Translations under genes and position numbers: made by a program
Notes under the pieces: generated by a model
The model's input: only the letters and a program-made list of their open reading frames with translations
Database searches by the model: none
Told to the model about the DNA's origin: nothing
DNA from: Candidatus Sumerlaeota bacterium
Lineage (GTDB): Bacteria > Sumerlaeota > Sumerlaeia > JADFCT01
Direction of reading: 5' to 3'
Assembly: GCA_026398575.1 (NCBI GenBank)
Contig: JAPLSP010000759.1
Location: 1-7,943 of the forward strand
Length of the DNA stretch: 7,943 nt
In this document: piece by piece, positions 1-5,875 of the stretch
Numbering within the stretch: the first letter of the stretch is position 1
Layout of the letters: every line of letters begins with the position of its first letter

Positions 1-434
1 CAATCATCATTGACGCAATTGAATGAGCGATATTCCTGCCTCTTTGCATAAGGCTTATACTCGCGGCTCTTATCGTGAGGGATCCTTTGGCGTGTTTCCC
101 ACTGCCGTATTTCAGTGTCCAGACGAGCAAAGTAGTCAGAATCTGCGATTGCAAGATCAATATCTGATTCCGCCGAAATAGGACGCCATACCTTTTCCAT
201 ACGCGGCGTAATGCTGAAGCCAAGAAGCGTGCTTCCCCGAATCACCATCGTGCGGGGATGAATCTGCAGCAGCTTGGCAAGCGCTGTGCGAAATTCGCAG
301 TAAAGATCATAAGTCTGGAATGCTCTTGGAGTGCCCGCGAGCAAATAATCATTAACCAGCCGACGGGGAGTGTTTTCGGCCATGGCGAATAGTTCGGCAG
401 CAGAAAGATTGAGATGACCTTCCGGATCAAACAT
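1..434 (-). CDS. Nucleotidyltransferase-fold protein, C-terminus cut by window edge
   Basis: The frame is open from an ATG at 434 to the left edge, giving 144 residues with no stop. Residues 67-73 read GSTLLGF and residues 90-93 read SDID followed by LAI. This is the GS(x)nD[IV]D pattern of the polymerase beta-like nucleotidyltransferase fold, where the two Asp residues would bind metal. The gap between the GS and DID elements (about 20 residues) is longer than in classical minimal or CBASS-type nucleotidyltransferases. About 60 mostly helical residues precede the GS motif. The start lies 5 bases after the stop of the zinc-ribbon gene, so the two are probably co-transcribed and translationally linked. 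Substrate and product are unknown. It could be a toxin-type or defence-type nucleotidyltransferase, but the part seen does not decide this. The fold call is fairly secure and the function is not. Confidence 0.7.
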   Translation of the reverse strand, partial: MFDPEGHLNLSAAELFAMAENTPRRLVNDYLLAGTPRAFQTYDLYCEFRTALAKLLQIHPRTMVIRGSTLLGFSITPRMEKVWRPISAESDIDLAIADSDYFARLDTEIRQWETRQRIPHDKSREYKPYAKRQEYRSFNCVNDD

Positions 435-439
435 TCTGA

Positions 440-943
440 TTAACTCCCCGAAGCTGATGAAACAACGATGGGCGGTTCGTTATAATGGCCCTCATCGAGC
501 CATAATGGCTCATTGTAGGCCAATCGCACCAGCGACCTGCAGTGGGGGCATTGAAAGAGATTTCCTCCAGCTGGTATGTATCCAGTTCTAGGGATGCCCT
601 CTCCACAACTGGGACACTGGGATATCTCTTGAAAACCACAATTTGGGCACTTTGTGAATGGAGATTCGGGGACATTTCCACAATTGAGACATTCCTCGAC
701 AGGCTCAGATTCCCCGATTTGCTCACTTTCAAGAATTACGTCATTGCCAAGATAGCTCTGGATCTCCTCATCCGTAACGCCCATCTCTCCAGCAGCATCA
801 AGGTAAACACGCCCATCATTTCTTATATATTCTCCTCGCACAATTGCGATACCGCGGTCTTCAAACATTTGCCGCAGTTTTCGAGCAGCGAGCAAAGCTT
901 GTTTCTTATCCGCGGTCTTTATATTATATCGCACCAACGGCAT
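440..943 (-). CDS. Protein with four CxxC zinc-ribbon knuckles, function unknown
   Basis: This 167-residue protein starts at an ATG preceded by a strong Shine-Dalgarno site (GAGGAG, about 7 bases upstream). Residues 1-75 form a small domain with a basic helix-rich start and a segment about 'RGEYIRNDGRVYLDAAGE' that looks like alternating strands. After an acidic linker (about 72-84) come four CxxC knuckles: C85/C88, C99/C102, C110/C113 and C132/C135, enough for two zinc ribbons. The C-terminal 30 residues are acidic with no motif. I do not recognise the family. Zinc ribbons of this kind commonly bind nucleic acid or protein. The gene sits directly upstream of the nucleotidyltransferase-fold gene, suggesting that the two act together, for example as sensor or adaptor and effector. 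That pairing is inference. Codon use looks less GC-rich than in rimO or the ABC gene. Confidence 0.8.
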   Translation of the reverse strand: MPLVRYNIKTADKKQALLAARKLRQMFEDRGIAIVRGEYIRNDGRVYLDAAGEMGVTDEEIQSYLGNDVILESEQIGESEPVEECLNCGNVPESPFTKCPNCGFQEISQCPSCGEGIPRTGYIPAGGNLFQCPHCRSLVRLAYNEPLWLDEGHYNEPPIVVSSASGS

Positions 944-1008
944 ATTATTCTCCTCTCGAACTTATCCTCGCTTTAGCAGCGCTTTTCTGGCGCTATTTTT
1001 CAGTCAGA

Positions 1009-1021
1009 ATTAAGGCTTAAT
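1009..1021. promoter_or_regulatory. 13-bp palindrome upstream of the zinc-ribbon gene, possible operator
   Basis: ATTAAG-G-CTTAAT is a perfect 6+1+6 palindrome, 66 bases upstream of the start at 943 and between that gene and the stop of the membrane protein gene. Its size and symmetry fit a site for a dimeric regulator. No clear -35/-10 pair was found beside it, so the role is open. Confidence 0.25.
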
Positions 1022-1045
1022 GGATGCTGGCTGCGCAAGGCTTTT

Positions 1046-1510
1046 CTAGCCCAAAAATTTTCCCTCATTGCCGCCTTGATTGCGCCCTGCGCGTCTTATC
1101 ATCACAAGCCAGGGAATCCATAATGCAATCAGCAAGACCGGAAAGCACGCGATCAGCGAGAGATGGTGGGAGACGATAATATGCGTGGCTTCAATCAGGA
1201 ATGAGATGAACCCAAGCCCGCATAAAAGAAATCCCGGCAGCGCCAGCCAATGCCAATTGCATTTCCATGCGCAGGTGAATACGGGGAACCCGAGCCCATA
1301 TCCCAGCAAGTAAGCGAGGATTTGCATCACCGGGTAATCGCTCACATAGGCGTAACCAAACCCATTTCGATAGGACCATTGGAAATAATTCCATTGCCAG
1401 GCGCTGCCGCCAATGAAGCAAGTCACGATAGTGAACTTCGTAGAAGCGAGAAGCATGAATGCCGCGTGAAGAATAAAAAACACCATGGCGATGATTGCGA
1501 TTCGTTTCAT
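1046..1510 (-). CDS. Small multi-pass membrane protein, unknown function
   Basis: This is a 154-residue hydrophobic protein with about four membrane segments: residues 4-23, 60-80, 87-107 and 117-137. The C-terminal tail is basic and Gly-rich (RRAGRNQGGNEGK), probably cytoplasmic. The loop after the first helix is rich in Trp, Tyr and Phe (WQWNYFQWSY). I do not recognise a family and see no catalytic motif. I chose the ATG at 1510 because AAGGTGA lies 8 bases before it. A GTG at 1522, in the same frame, overlaps the rimO stop as GTGA and would add four residues (MKSR). Either way the gene follows rimO without a gap, so the two are likely co-transcribed and translationally coupled. No functional link to ribosome modification is evident. 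No good intrinsic terminator follows it. Confidence 0.75.
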   Translation of the reverse strand: MKRIAIIAMVFFILHAAFMLLASTKFTIVTCFIGGSAWQWNYFQWSYRNGFGYAYVSDYPVMQILAYLLGYGLGFPVFTCAWKCNWHWLALPGFLLCGLGFISFLIEATHIIVSHHLSLIACFPVLLIALWIPWLVMIRRAGRNQGGNEGKFLG

Positions 1511-1518
1511 ACGGCTTT

Positions 1519-3111
1519 TCACCTTTGAGAATGGCTCTCGGAGACGGCCTCTCCGATTAGATCAAATCCTTCGACGGCGCTGATCGTGACGCGCACTACC
1601 AAGCCGTTTTCGAGCGGCGCAGTCGAAACGAAGCGGGTCATGCCGTCCACTTCCGGCGCCTGACAGCGCGCGTGGCCGATGTAGAGGTCGGTCCCGGGGA
1701 AACGGCCATCCACCAGGACTTCAATCTGACGGCCGATGAAGCGGCTCAAAGCTTCCTCCGCGATTTGCCGCTGCCGCCGCGCCAGACGTTCGCAACGCTG
1801 CAACTTCACCTTTTCCGGTATCTGTCCTTTCATCTTTGCGGCGGGCGTGCCTTCCTGCGGCGAGAAGGGAAAGAATCCGGCGTTGTCGAAGCGGATTTCG
1901 CCCAGGCCTTTCAGGAGGCGCTTGAACTCCTTGTCTGTTTCGCCGGGAAAACCGACGACGAACGTCGTGCGTAGCGAGACATCCGGCAGGCGCGCGCGCA
2001 AACGCTCAATCCAATCGAAAACCTTGACCTTGGAATAAGGCCGGCGCATGGCGCGGATGATGCCGGAGTCCAGGTGCTGCAGCGGAATATCGAGATAGGG
2101 GCATATCTTCGGCTCTCCGGCCATGACTTCGATCATCTCGTCCGAAAAGCCGCCGGGATAAAAATACATGATCCGCAGCCAGAAGTCTCCTGGCAACGCG
2201 GCCAGATCGCGCAGCAAGCTTGGGAGACGATAGGAGGCGCTGAAGCCGGCTCTATCATCCGAAGTTAGGTCGGTCCCATAAGCGGAGACGTCCTGCGCGA
2301 CGAGGATGATCTCGCGGGCGCCGCGCGCAATCAGGCCGCGCGCCTCCTCGATCAGGATTTCGGGCGTAACGCTGTGATAGCGCCCTTTCATCAAAGGGAT
2401 CGAACAGAACGCACAGGCATAGTCGCAGCCATCGCTGACTTTGAGATAGGCCGTCGCGCAATGATCGAGCGCCAGTCGCGGCGCAGGAAGAACCAGATGG
2501 GCGTCAGGCTCTCCTTTTTTGAGCAAAGGAGCGGCACGCTTGTCAGACGCGTCTGACCGGTCGGACGCGTCTGACGGGTCGGATGACAAGGAGCGATTTC
2601 CCAAGCGGGAGGCCTTCTCTGCGATCGCTTCGGCTAATTCCGCAAACTCTCCCACTCCGGCGATCAGATCAATTTCCGGATATTGCGCGCGCAGCTGGTC
2701 GCTCCAGAGCTGTGACAGGCATCCGGCCAGGGCAACGATGAGTTTGCCGCCGCATTTTCTTTTTTGCTCCAGCCAATACTCGATTGCGGCGGACGATTCC
2801 TGCTGCGCCGCGTCAATAAATCCGCAGCTCAGGATCACAACGGCGTCAAAGCCCAGTCCAGTTCCGAGTTCCGAGTTCCGGGTTCCGAGTCCCTCTCCCC
2901 TCTCCCCTCTCCGCGTCTCGACGGTGGACGGGGTGGACACAGTGGACCTCTCCGCGTCTTCCCTCTCCCATCTCCGCGTCTCCGCGTCTCCCCTCTTCGC
3001 GTAAGGCTCGGCTCGCGCGATTTCGGCGCCTTTGGCTGCCAGCCAGCCGGCGATGTATTCGGCGTCAACGGTATTTTTGTCGCAGCCCAGTGTGACAATG
3101 CCGATTTTCAT
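1519..3111 (-). CDS. rimO: Ribosomal protein S12 methylthiotransferase RimO, with in-frame repeat insertions
   Basis: RimO is a radical SAM enzyme that adds a methylthio group to the conserved aspartate of ribosomal protein S12. The N-terminal UPF0004 domain has its three cluster cysteines at C10 (TLGCDKN), C96 (LSCGFID) and C131 (LAGCLSQ). The radical SAM core carries the CxxxCxxC triad C229/C233/C236 in SDGCDYACAFCSIP, followed by typical RimO blocks such as EIILVAQD, DIPLQH and VVGFPGET. A TRAM domain ends the protein (about 458-525; EAPEVDG-like at 485-490). S12-specific RimO is favoured over MiaB by KVSDGCD and the AxxVDG TRAM. The length is 530 residues against about 430-445 for the family. 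The excess is mainly two low-complexity blocks at about 38-86 and 170-205, encoded by DNA repeats, which fall between conserved elements. The start has AGGGGA just upstream. The next gene overlaps the stop. Confidence 0.95.
   Translation of the reverse strand: MKIGIVTLGCDKNTVDAEYIAGWLAAKGAEIARAEPYAKRGDAETRRWEREDAERSTVSTPSTVETRRGERGEGLGTRNSELGTGLGFDAVVILSCGFIDAAQQESSAAIEYWLEQKRKCGGKLIVALAGCLSQLWSDQLRAQYPEIDLIAGVGEFAELAEAIAEKASRLGNRSLSSDPSDASDRSDASDKRAAPLLKKGEPDAHLVLPAPRLALDHCATAYLKVSDGCDYACAFCSIPLMKGRYHSVTPEILIEEARGLIARGAREIILVAQDVSAYGTDLTSDDRAGFSASYRLPSLLRDLAALPGDFWLRIMYFYPGGFSDEMIEVMAGEPKICPYLDIPLQHLDSGIIRAMRRPYSKVKVFDWIERLRARLPDVSLRTTFVVGFPGETDKEFKRLLKGLGEIRFDNAGFFPFSPQEGTPAAKMKGQIPEKVKLQRCERLARRQRQIAEEALSRFIGRQIEVLVDGRFPGTDLYIGHARCQAPEVDGMTRFVSTAPLENGLVVRVTISAVEGFDLIGEAVSESHSQR
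2505..2590. repeat. Compound palindromic repeat block inside rimO (block 2)
   Basis: This block has two parts. At 2511-2531 there is a hairpin repeat with 7-bp arms, CTCCTTT and AAAGGAG, and a 7-base loop. In the rimO frame it reads APLLKKGE, which resembles a widely seen translated repeat of the PLLKKGG type. At 2542-2575 there is a near-perfect 34-bp palindrome (17-bp arms, one T/G mismatch) built from two copies of GACGCGTCTGAC-like sequence around a central ACCGGT. In frame it encodes a Ser-Asp repeat (SDASDRSDASDK). The block corresponds to the linker between the UPF0004 and radical SAM domains, where length varies naturally in the family. Confidence 0.8.
2542..2575. repeat. 34-bp near-perfect palindrome within rimO
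   Basis: The left arm GTCAGACGCGTCTGACC (2542-2558) and right arm GGTCGGACGCGTCTGAC (2559-2575) pair with one T/G mismatch and no loop. Each arm contains its own smaller palindrome; TCAGACGCGTCTGA at 2543-2556 is perfect. It lies entirely in coding sequence. Confidence 0.85.
2861..3000. repeat. Mosaic of short tandem repeats inside rimO (block 1)
   Basis: Four repeat kinds lie side by side. There are four 7-mers GTTCCGA/G at 2861-2888; three 7-mers CCCTCTC at 2891-2911; GTGGAC three times at a 9-base period (2924, 2933, 2942); and CCGCGTCT four times (2911, 2952, 2974, 2982). In the rimO frame these become GTRNSELGTG, RRGERGE, STVSTPSTV and RGDAETRR segments. The block falls between the first helix of the UPF0004 domain (ending near GAEIARAE) and the strand leading to the second cluster cysteine, where ordinary RimO proteins have only a short turn. 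No frame shift results. Confidence 0.85.
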
Positions 3112-3275
3112 AAATCCCCTTGCTTGCCCTCGAAATTTGCGCGCGGCTCAAGGTTCCGTTTTTCCCTGCCGGAGTCAAGCGCAGAGAAAGAGGAAGTCAT
3201 GAAGAAATGCTATAGCCAATTGGCGAGCCGGAATTTTCCTTTGCGCTTTTTGGCCGTTCTTCGCGGGCAAGCCGC

Positions 3276-3305
3276 TTGACCGCCACGGATCAGGCATGGA
3301 ATATT
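3276..3305 (+). promoter_or_regulatory. Possible sigma70-type promoter for the TerC-family gene
   Basis: TTGACC (3276-3281), an 18-base spacer and AATATT (3300-3305) lie about 75 bases before the TerC start. The -35 is good and the -10 matches four of six consensus positions. The leader shows no sign of the yybP-ykoY manganese riboswitch found before some members of this family. Confidence 0.35.
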
Positions 3306-3381
3306 TTCTCAAGAGTCATGGCGCCACATAGCCGGCTATTTTACGTTTGCGCGGTCCTCAACGCGAATCGAAAGCGGGAAC

Positions 3382-4353
3382 ATGATCGGTCTATATGCTG
3401 CATTCATTCTGTTTGTCCTGCTCTCCCTGGCGATTGACCTGGGCGTCTTGAATCGCGACGCCCGCGTCATTTCATTTCGCCGCGCGATGCTCATGGCTTC
3501 GGGCTGGGTTGCGCTCGCGTTGATATTCAATATCTGCGTCTATTTCATGTATCACTGGCATTGGCTGGGATTGGGGCTGGCCGCCGATGCGACAAACATC
3601 CTGACGGGGCGGGAAGCCTTTCATCAATTCCTCACCGGATACATCCTCGAAGAATCCCTGAGCATGGACAATCTGTTCGTGATCGCGATGATCTTCCTTT
3701 ATTTTCGCGTTCCGCTCGAACATCAGCATCGCGTGCTCTATTGGGGCATCCTGGGCGCCATTGTGATGCGCGGCATCATGATCGCCGTCGGAACCGTCCT
3801 GATTTACAAATTTGGATGGATCATTTATGTCTTCGGGCTGATGCTGATTCTGACGGCGGTGAAAATGCTGATCTCGCGCGAGGAGGATTACGATCCGGAA
3901 AAAAATCTTCTCGTCCGGTTCGCGCGCCGCTGGTTTCCCGTGACAAAAGAGCTGCAGGGGGAGGCGTTTTTTGTCCGTCAGGAGGGAAAAACATTCATAA
4001 CGCCGTTGCTGCTGGTGCTGCTGTCGGTTGAGAGCGCGGACGTCATTTTCGCCCTGGATTCGATTCCGGCTGTCCTGGCGATCACGACCGATCCATTCCT
4101 GGTGTTCACTTCCAATATCTTCGCCATCCTCGGGCTGCGCTCGCTTTATTTCGCCCTGGCTGGAATCATTGACCGTTTCCACTATCTGAAATTCAGCCTG
4201 GTTTTTGTGCTGGGATTTGTCGGCGCCAAGATGCTGGCGTCCCATTTTCTGAAAATATCCACGCTGATCTCACTGCTGGTCATAGCCGTCATCCTGGGCG
4301 CGGGCATCCTGATTTCGGTTCTGCACAAACACCCGCACACAAAGCCTCAATGA
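3382..4353 (+). CDS. terC: TerC/Alx-family integral membrane protein, probable metal (Mn2+) exporter
   Basis: This 323-residue polytopic protein has about eight or nine membrane segments and the hallmark acidic motifs of the TerC family: EESLSMDN at 90-97 and ESADVIFALDSIPAV at 217-231. These are followed by TSNIFAILGLRSLYF (243-257). The acidic residues lie within membrane segments and are thought to coordinate metal. A basic cytoplasmic loop (about 165-205) separates the two halves and the C-terminus is His-rich (HKHPHTKP). Length and motifs match E. coli Alx, which has been linked to manganese export; original TerC proteins were linked to tellurite resistance. Members are also linked to metal loading of exported enzymes. 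The start is the first ATG of the conserved frame, with only a weak ribosome site (GCGGGAA). The gene stands alone and diverges from rimO. Confidence 0.92.
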   Translation: MIGLYAAFILFVLLSLAIDLGVLNRDARVISFRRAMLMASGWVALALIFNICVYFMYHWHWLGLGLAADATNILTGREAFHQFLTGYILEESLSMDNLFVIAMIFLYFRVPLEHQHRVLYWGILGAIVMRGIMIAVGTVLIYKFGWIIYVFGLMLILTAVKMLISREEDYDPEKNLLVRFARRWFPVTKELQGEAFFVRQEGKTFITPLLLVLLSVESADVIFALDSIPAVLAITTDPFLVFTSNIFAILGLRSLYFALAGIIDRFHYLKFSLVFVLGFVGAKMLASHFLKISTLISLLVIAVILGAGILISVLHKHPHTKPQ

Positions 4354-4361
4354 AGCCCGCC

Positions 4362-4391
4362 GCCGGATTCTTTCGGGAAAGCGGCTCCGGC
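4362..4391 (+). other. Hairpin downstream of the TerC-family gene, no U-tract
   Basis: GCCGGA (4362-4367) pairs with TCCGGC (4386-4391), with an inner CTTT/AAAG stem around CGGG. It begins about 8 bases after the TerC stop. No run of T follows, so it may stabilise the 3' end or help termination but is not a standard intrinsic terminator. Confidence 0.3.
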
Positions 4392-4396
4392 CAGTT

Positions 4397-4443
4397 AAAA
4401 GAAAAACCCAGGCGACGTCGAATTTTCAAACATGGCGCCTGGG
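4397..4443 (-). terminator. Intrinsic terminator of the secreted-protein gene
   Basis: On the minus strand CCCAGGCG pairs with CGCCTGGG (8 bp, GC-rich, positions 4436-4443 and 4407-4414, 21-base loop). It is followed at once by TTTTTCTTTT. It lies about 33 bases after the stop of the gene ending at 4476, the right place for its transcript to end, and shields the convergent TerC gene. Confidence 0.8.
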
Positions 4444-4475
4444 CTTGGGATTAACCGAATGACTTGGGGAATTCC

Positions 4476-5639
4476 CTATCTGCGATGCCGGCCATGCATG
4501 ACCTTACTGTCATCGGCTATTTCGGGAGCGTAATTATCGCTGCCATCCTCGTCCATGGCCGGGTCCTCATAGTCTATCCATGCGCGGGATCTTCCGCCGG
4601 CGCCCGATATGCCCAACGTGCTGGCTGCCGACATATTGGCATTGCTGGGCGGAACGAAATCCACTTTGATGGGGATGAGATCAAAAACCTCATCATCATT
4701 GGCCAGCACCGTGCGCGACGCATCCGTCGAGAGCAAAGCCGTGCCAAATTTCAGAGTAGTCGGGCCTTTGATCCTGCCCTTGAAATCCGCTTCTGTGAAT
4801 TGCATTGTGGTGCTGGTGATCTTCCCATCCGCGACGGTGAGCGTGACAGGGGAGACAAAGGATTGGCCTGTGGTGATGCAATAAACCGCTGGCAGCACCG
4901 TGTTGCGCACCAACTGATCGCCAAACGCGCTGACACCGACGCTGAAAGCGTAGGTTTCCGGAAAGCCGTTATCATCCACGTCATTGCCCGTCTTGTATCC
5001 TACCGTGAATCCCTTGGTTTGGTATTTTTTATCATCTTTGTCATCGGACGCGGAGGTAGAGTTGAGGTTCCTTAAATCAGAGGGAGAGACCACGTCCACT
5101 TTGACTGGTACCAAGGAGAAGGCTTCCGGGATGGCGGCCAGCTGATGCGCGTATGTTTCATCCCACATCTCGACTGAGAAATGCAGTTCCATGTTGCGGC
5201 GCAATTTGCCTGCGAAATCGGTTTGGTCCAGGTTAATCCAGAACGTCGAAGTATTGAGCGTGTCCGGTGTGATGGAGAATGTATTTCCTGTGCGCCAGAA
5301 TTGACCCGTCTCCTTGCACCGCGCGAGGATGTTGACCGGTATCGGCAGACCGGCTTCCGCCATCGCGTTCATATGCACTTCCAGCGAGAAAGCCTCGGCG
5401 TAGCCGTCTCCATCCGCGTCTGTGTTTCGTTGGAAATTATCTATGTACCCGCCCATCGTATAGATGCCGTTGTGCACGACGCTTCTTTCGCCGCCCAAGA
5501 GTTTCCCCCCTCCGCTTTTCCATTCCGCTGCGGCGCTGGTTCCCACGCAGAGCGCTATTCCTATTCCCGTCGCCAGGAAAAATAGCCCCTGCATGTGTAA
5601 AATGCGGCATACCCTCTGAAGGTTGCTTGCAGCGCTCAT
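4476..5639 (-). CDS. Secreted protein of two homologous halves with Asp-rich loops, unknown function
   Basis: This is a 387-residue protein. I chose the ATG at 5639 because GGGAGG lies 6-7 bases upstream; an in-frame ATG at 5678 lies upstream of that site. Residues 1-38 form a Sec signal: a basic start, a hydrophobic stretch from about 17 to 33, and a likely AAA cleavage site before E39. Two halves, about 62-186 and 207-332, match in order. Each opens with an Asp-rich loop (NTDADGDGYAEAF at 72-84; NDVDDNGFPETYAF at 219-232). Each then has a DFxGK/R motif (141-145; 285-289) and ends in LxPxKVDxVxPS (176-187; 321-332). The loops resemble calcium-binding DxDxDG loops of dockerin/EF-hand type, but no helix pairs are evident. 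The tail is acidic (YEDPAMDEDGSD) and then basic (HGRHRR). I recognise no family. It has its own promoter and terminator, so it is a single-gene unit. Confidence 0.85.
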   Translation of the reverse strand: MSAASNLQRVCRILHMQGLFFLATGIGIALCVGTSAAAEWKSGGGKLLGGERSVVHNGIYTMGGYIDNFQRNTDADGDGYAEAFSLEVHMNAMAEAGLPIPVNILARCKETGQFWRTGNTFSITPDTLNTSTFWINLDQTDFAGKLRRNMELHFSVEMWDETYAHQLAAIPEAFSLVPVKVDVVSPSDLRNLNSTSASDDKDDKKYQTKGFTVGYKTGNDVDDNGFPETYAFSVGVSAFGDQLVRNTVLPAVYCITTGQSFVSPVTLTVADGKITSTTMQFTEADFKGRIKGPTTLKFGTALLSTDASRTVLANDDEVFDLIPIKVDFVPPSNANMSAASTLGISGAGGRSRAWIDYEDPAMDEDGSDNYAPEIADDSKVMHGRHRR

Positions 5640-5701
5640 AATTGTCCTCCCTGCAAAAACGGGATGAATTAGACGCAACTCTCCCCTTACTTTGAGGCTT
5701 G

Positions 5702-5731
5702 ATTATGTTGCTTTTTCCTGTTTTGGGTCAA
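5702..5731 (-). promoter_or_regulatory. Sigma70-type promoter of the secreted-protein gene
   Basis: On the minus strand TTGACC (5726-5731), an 18-base spacer and CATAAT (5702-5707) precede the start at 5639 by about 60 bases. Each hexamer differs from consensus at one position. This fits a short untranslated leader ending in the GGGAGG ribosome site. Confidence 0.7.
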
Positions 5732-5796
5732 GGGAAAAGTCCCACTCCGGGATTCATTTCAGATTTATTTGGCGCTCCTTGGGCTGTCTTCTGCCC

Positions 5797-5824
5797 TTGA
5801 CATCGCGCAATCCGTCGTTATAAT
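5797..5824 (+). promoter_or_regulatory. Full-consensus sigma70-type promoter of the 78-residue protein gene
   Basis: TTGACA (5797-5802), a 16-base spacer and TATAAT (5819-5824) match both consensus hexamers exactly. Transcription would begin near 5831, about 45 bases before the ATG at 5876. It diverges from the promoter of the secreted-protein gene, with 65 bases between the two -35 elements. Confidence 0.75.
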
Positions 5825-5875
5825 TCCCTTCGAGAAGCTGAAGAAACTACTGTCGCGGATGGGAGGGCGCAAAAA

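Noticed and set aside
542..976. Plus-strand 144-residue frame opposite the zinc-ribbon gene
   Set aside because: The minus-strand product has four spaced CxxC pairs and a strong ribosome site; the plus-strand frame has neither motif nor ribosome site.
978..1000. AGCGC/GCGCT hairpin followed by ATTTTT, like a plus-strand terminator
   Set aside because: No plus-strand gene lies upstream; the stem is only 5 bp, and on the minus strand it has no U-run.
2861..3000. CRISPR array or minisatellite locus
   Set aside because: Units are 7-9 bases and contiguous, without spacers of uniform length, and lie within an intact coding frame.
2519..3279. Plus-strand frames across the rimO repeat region
   Set aside because: They exist because repeats keep several frames open; conserved RimO residues lie on the other strand.
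3199..3279. Possible 26-residue leader peptide (MKKCYSQLASRN...) before the TerC-family gene
   Set aside because: GAGGAAG lies too close to the ATG, and the likely TerC promoter starts at the end of this frame, so it would not be on the TerC transcript.
3306..3381. yybP-ykoY manganese riboswitch before the TerC-family gene
   Set aside because: The leader from the predicted promoter is only about 70 bases and shows none of the conserved core words of that riboswitch.
3472..4245. Long minus-strand open frame opposite the TerC-family gene
   Set aside because: The Gln/His/Asp-rich translation is typical of antisense reading of membrane-protein codons; the TerC motifs are on the plus strand.
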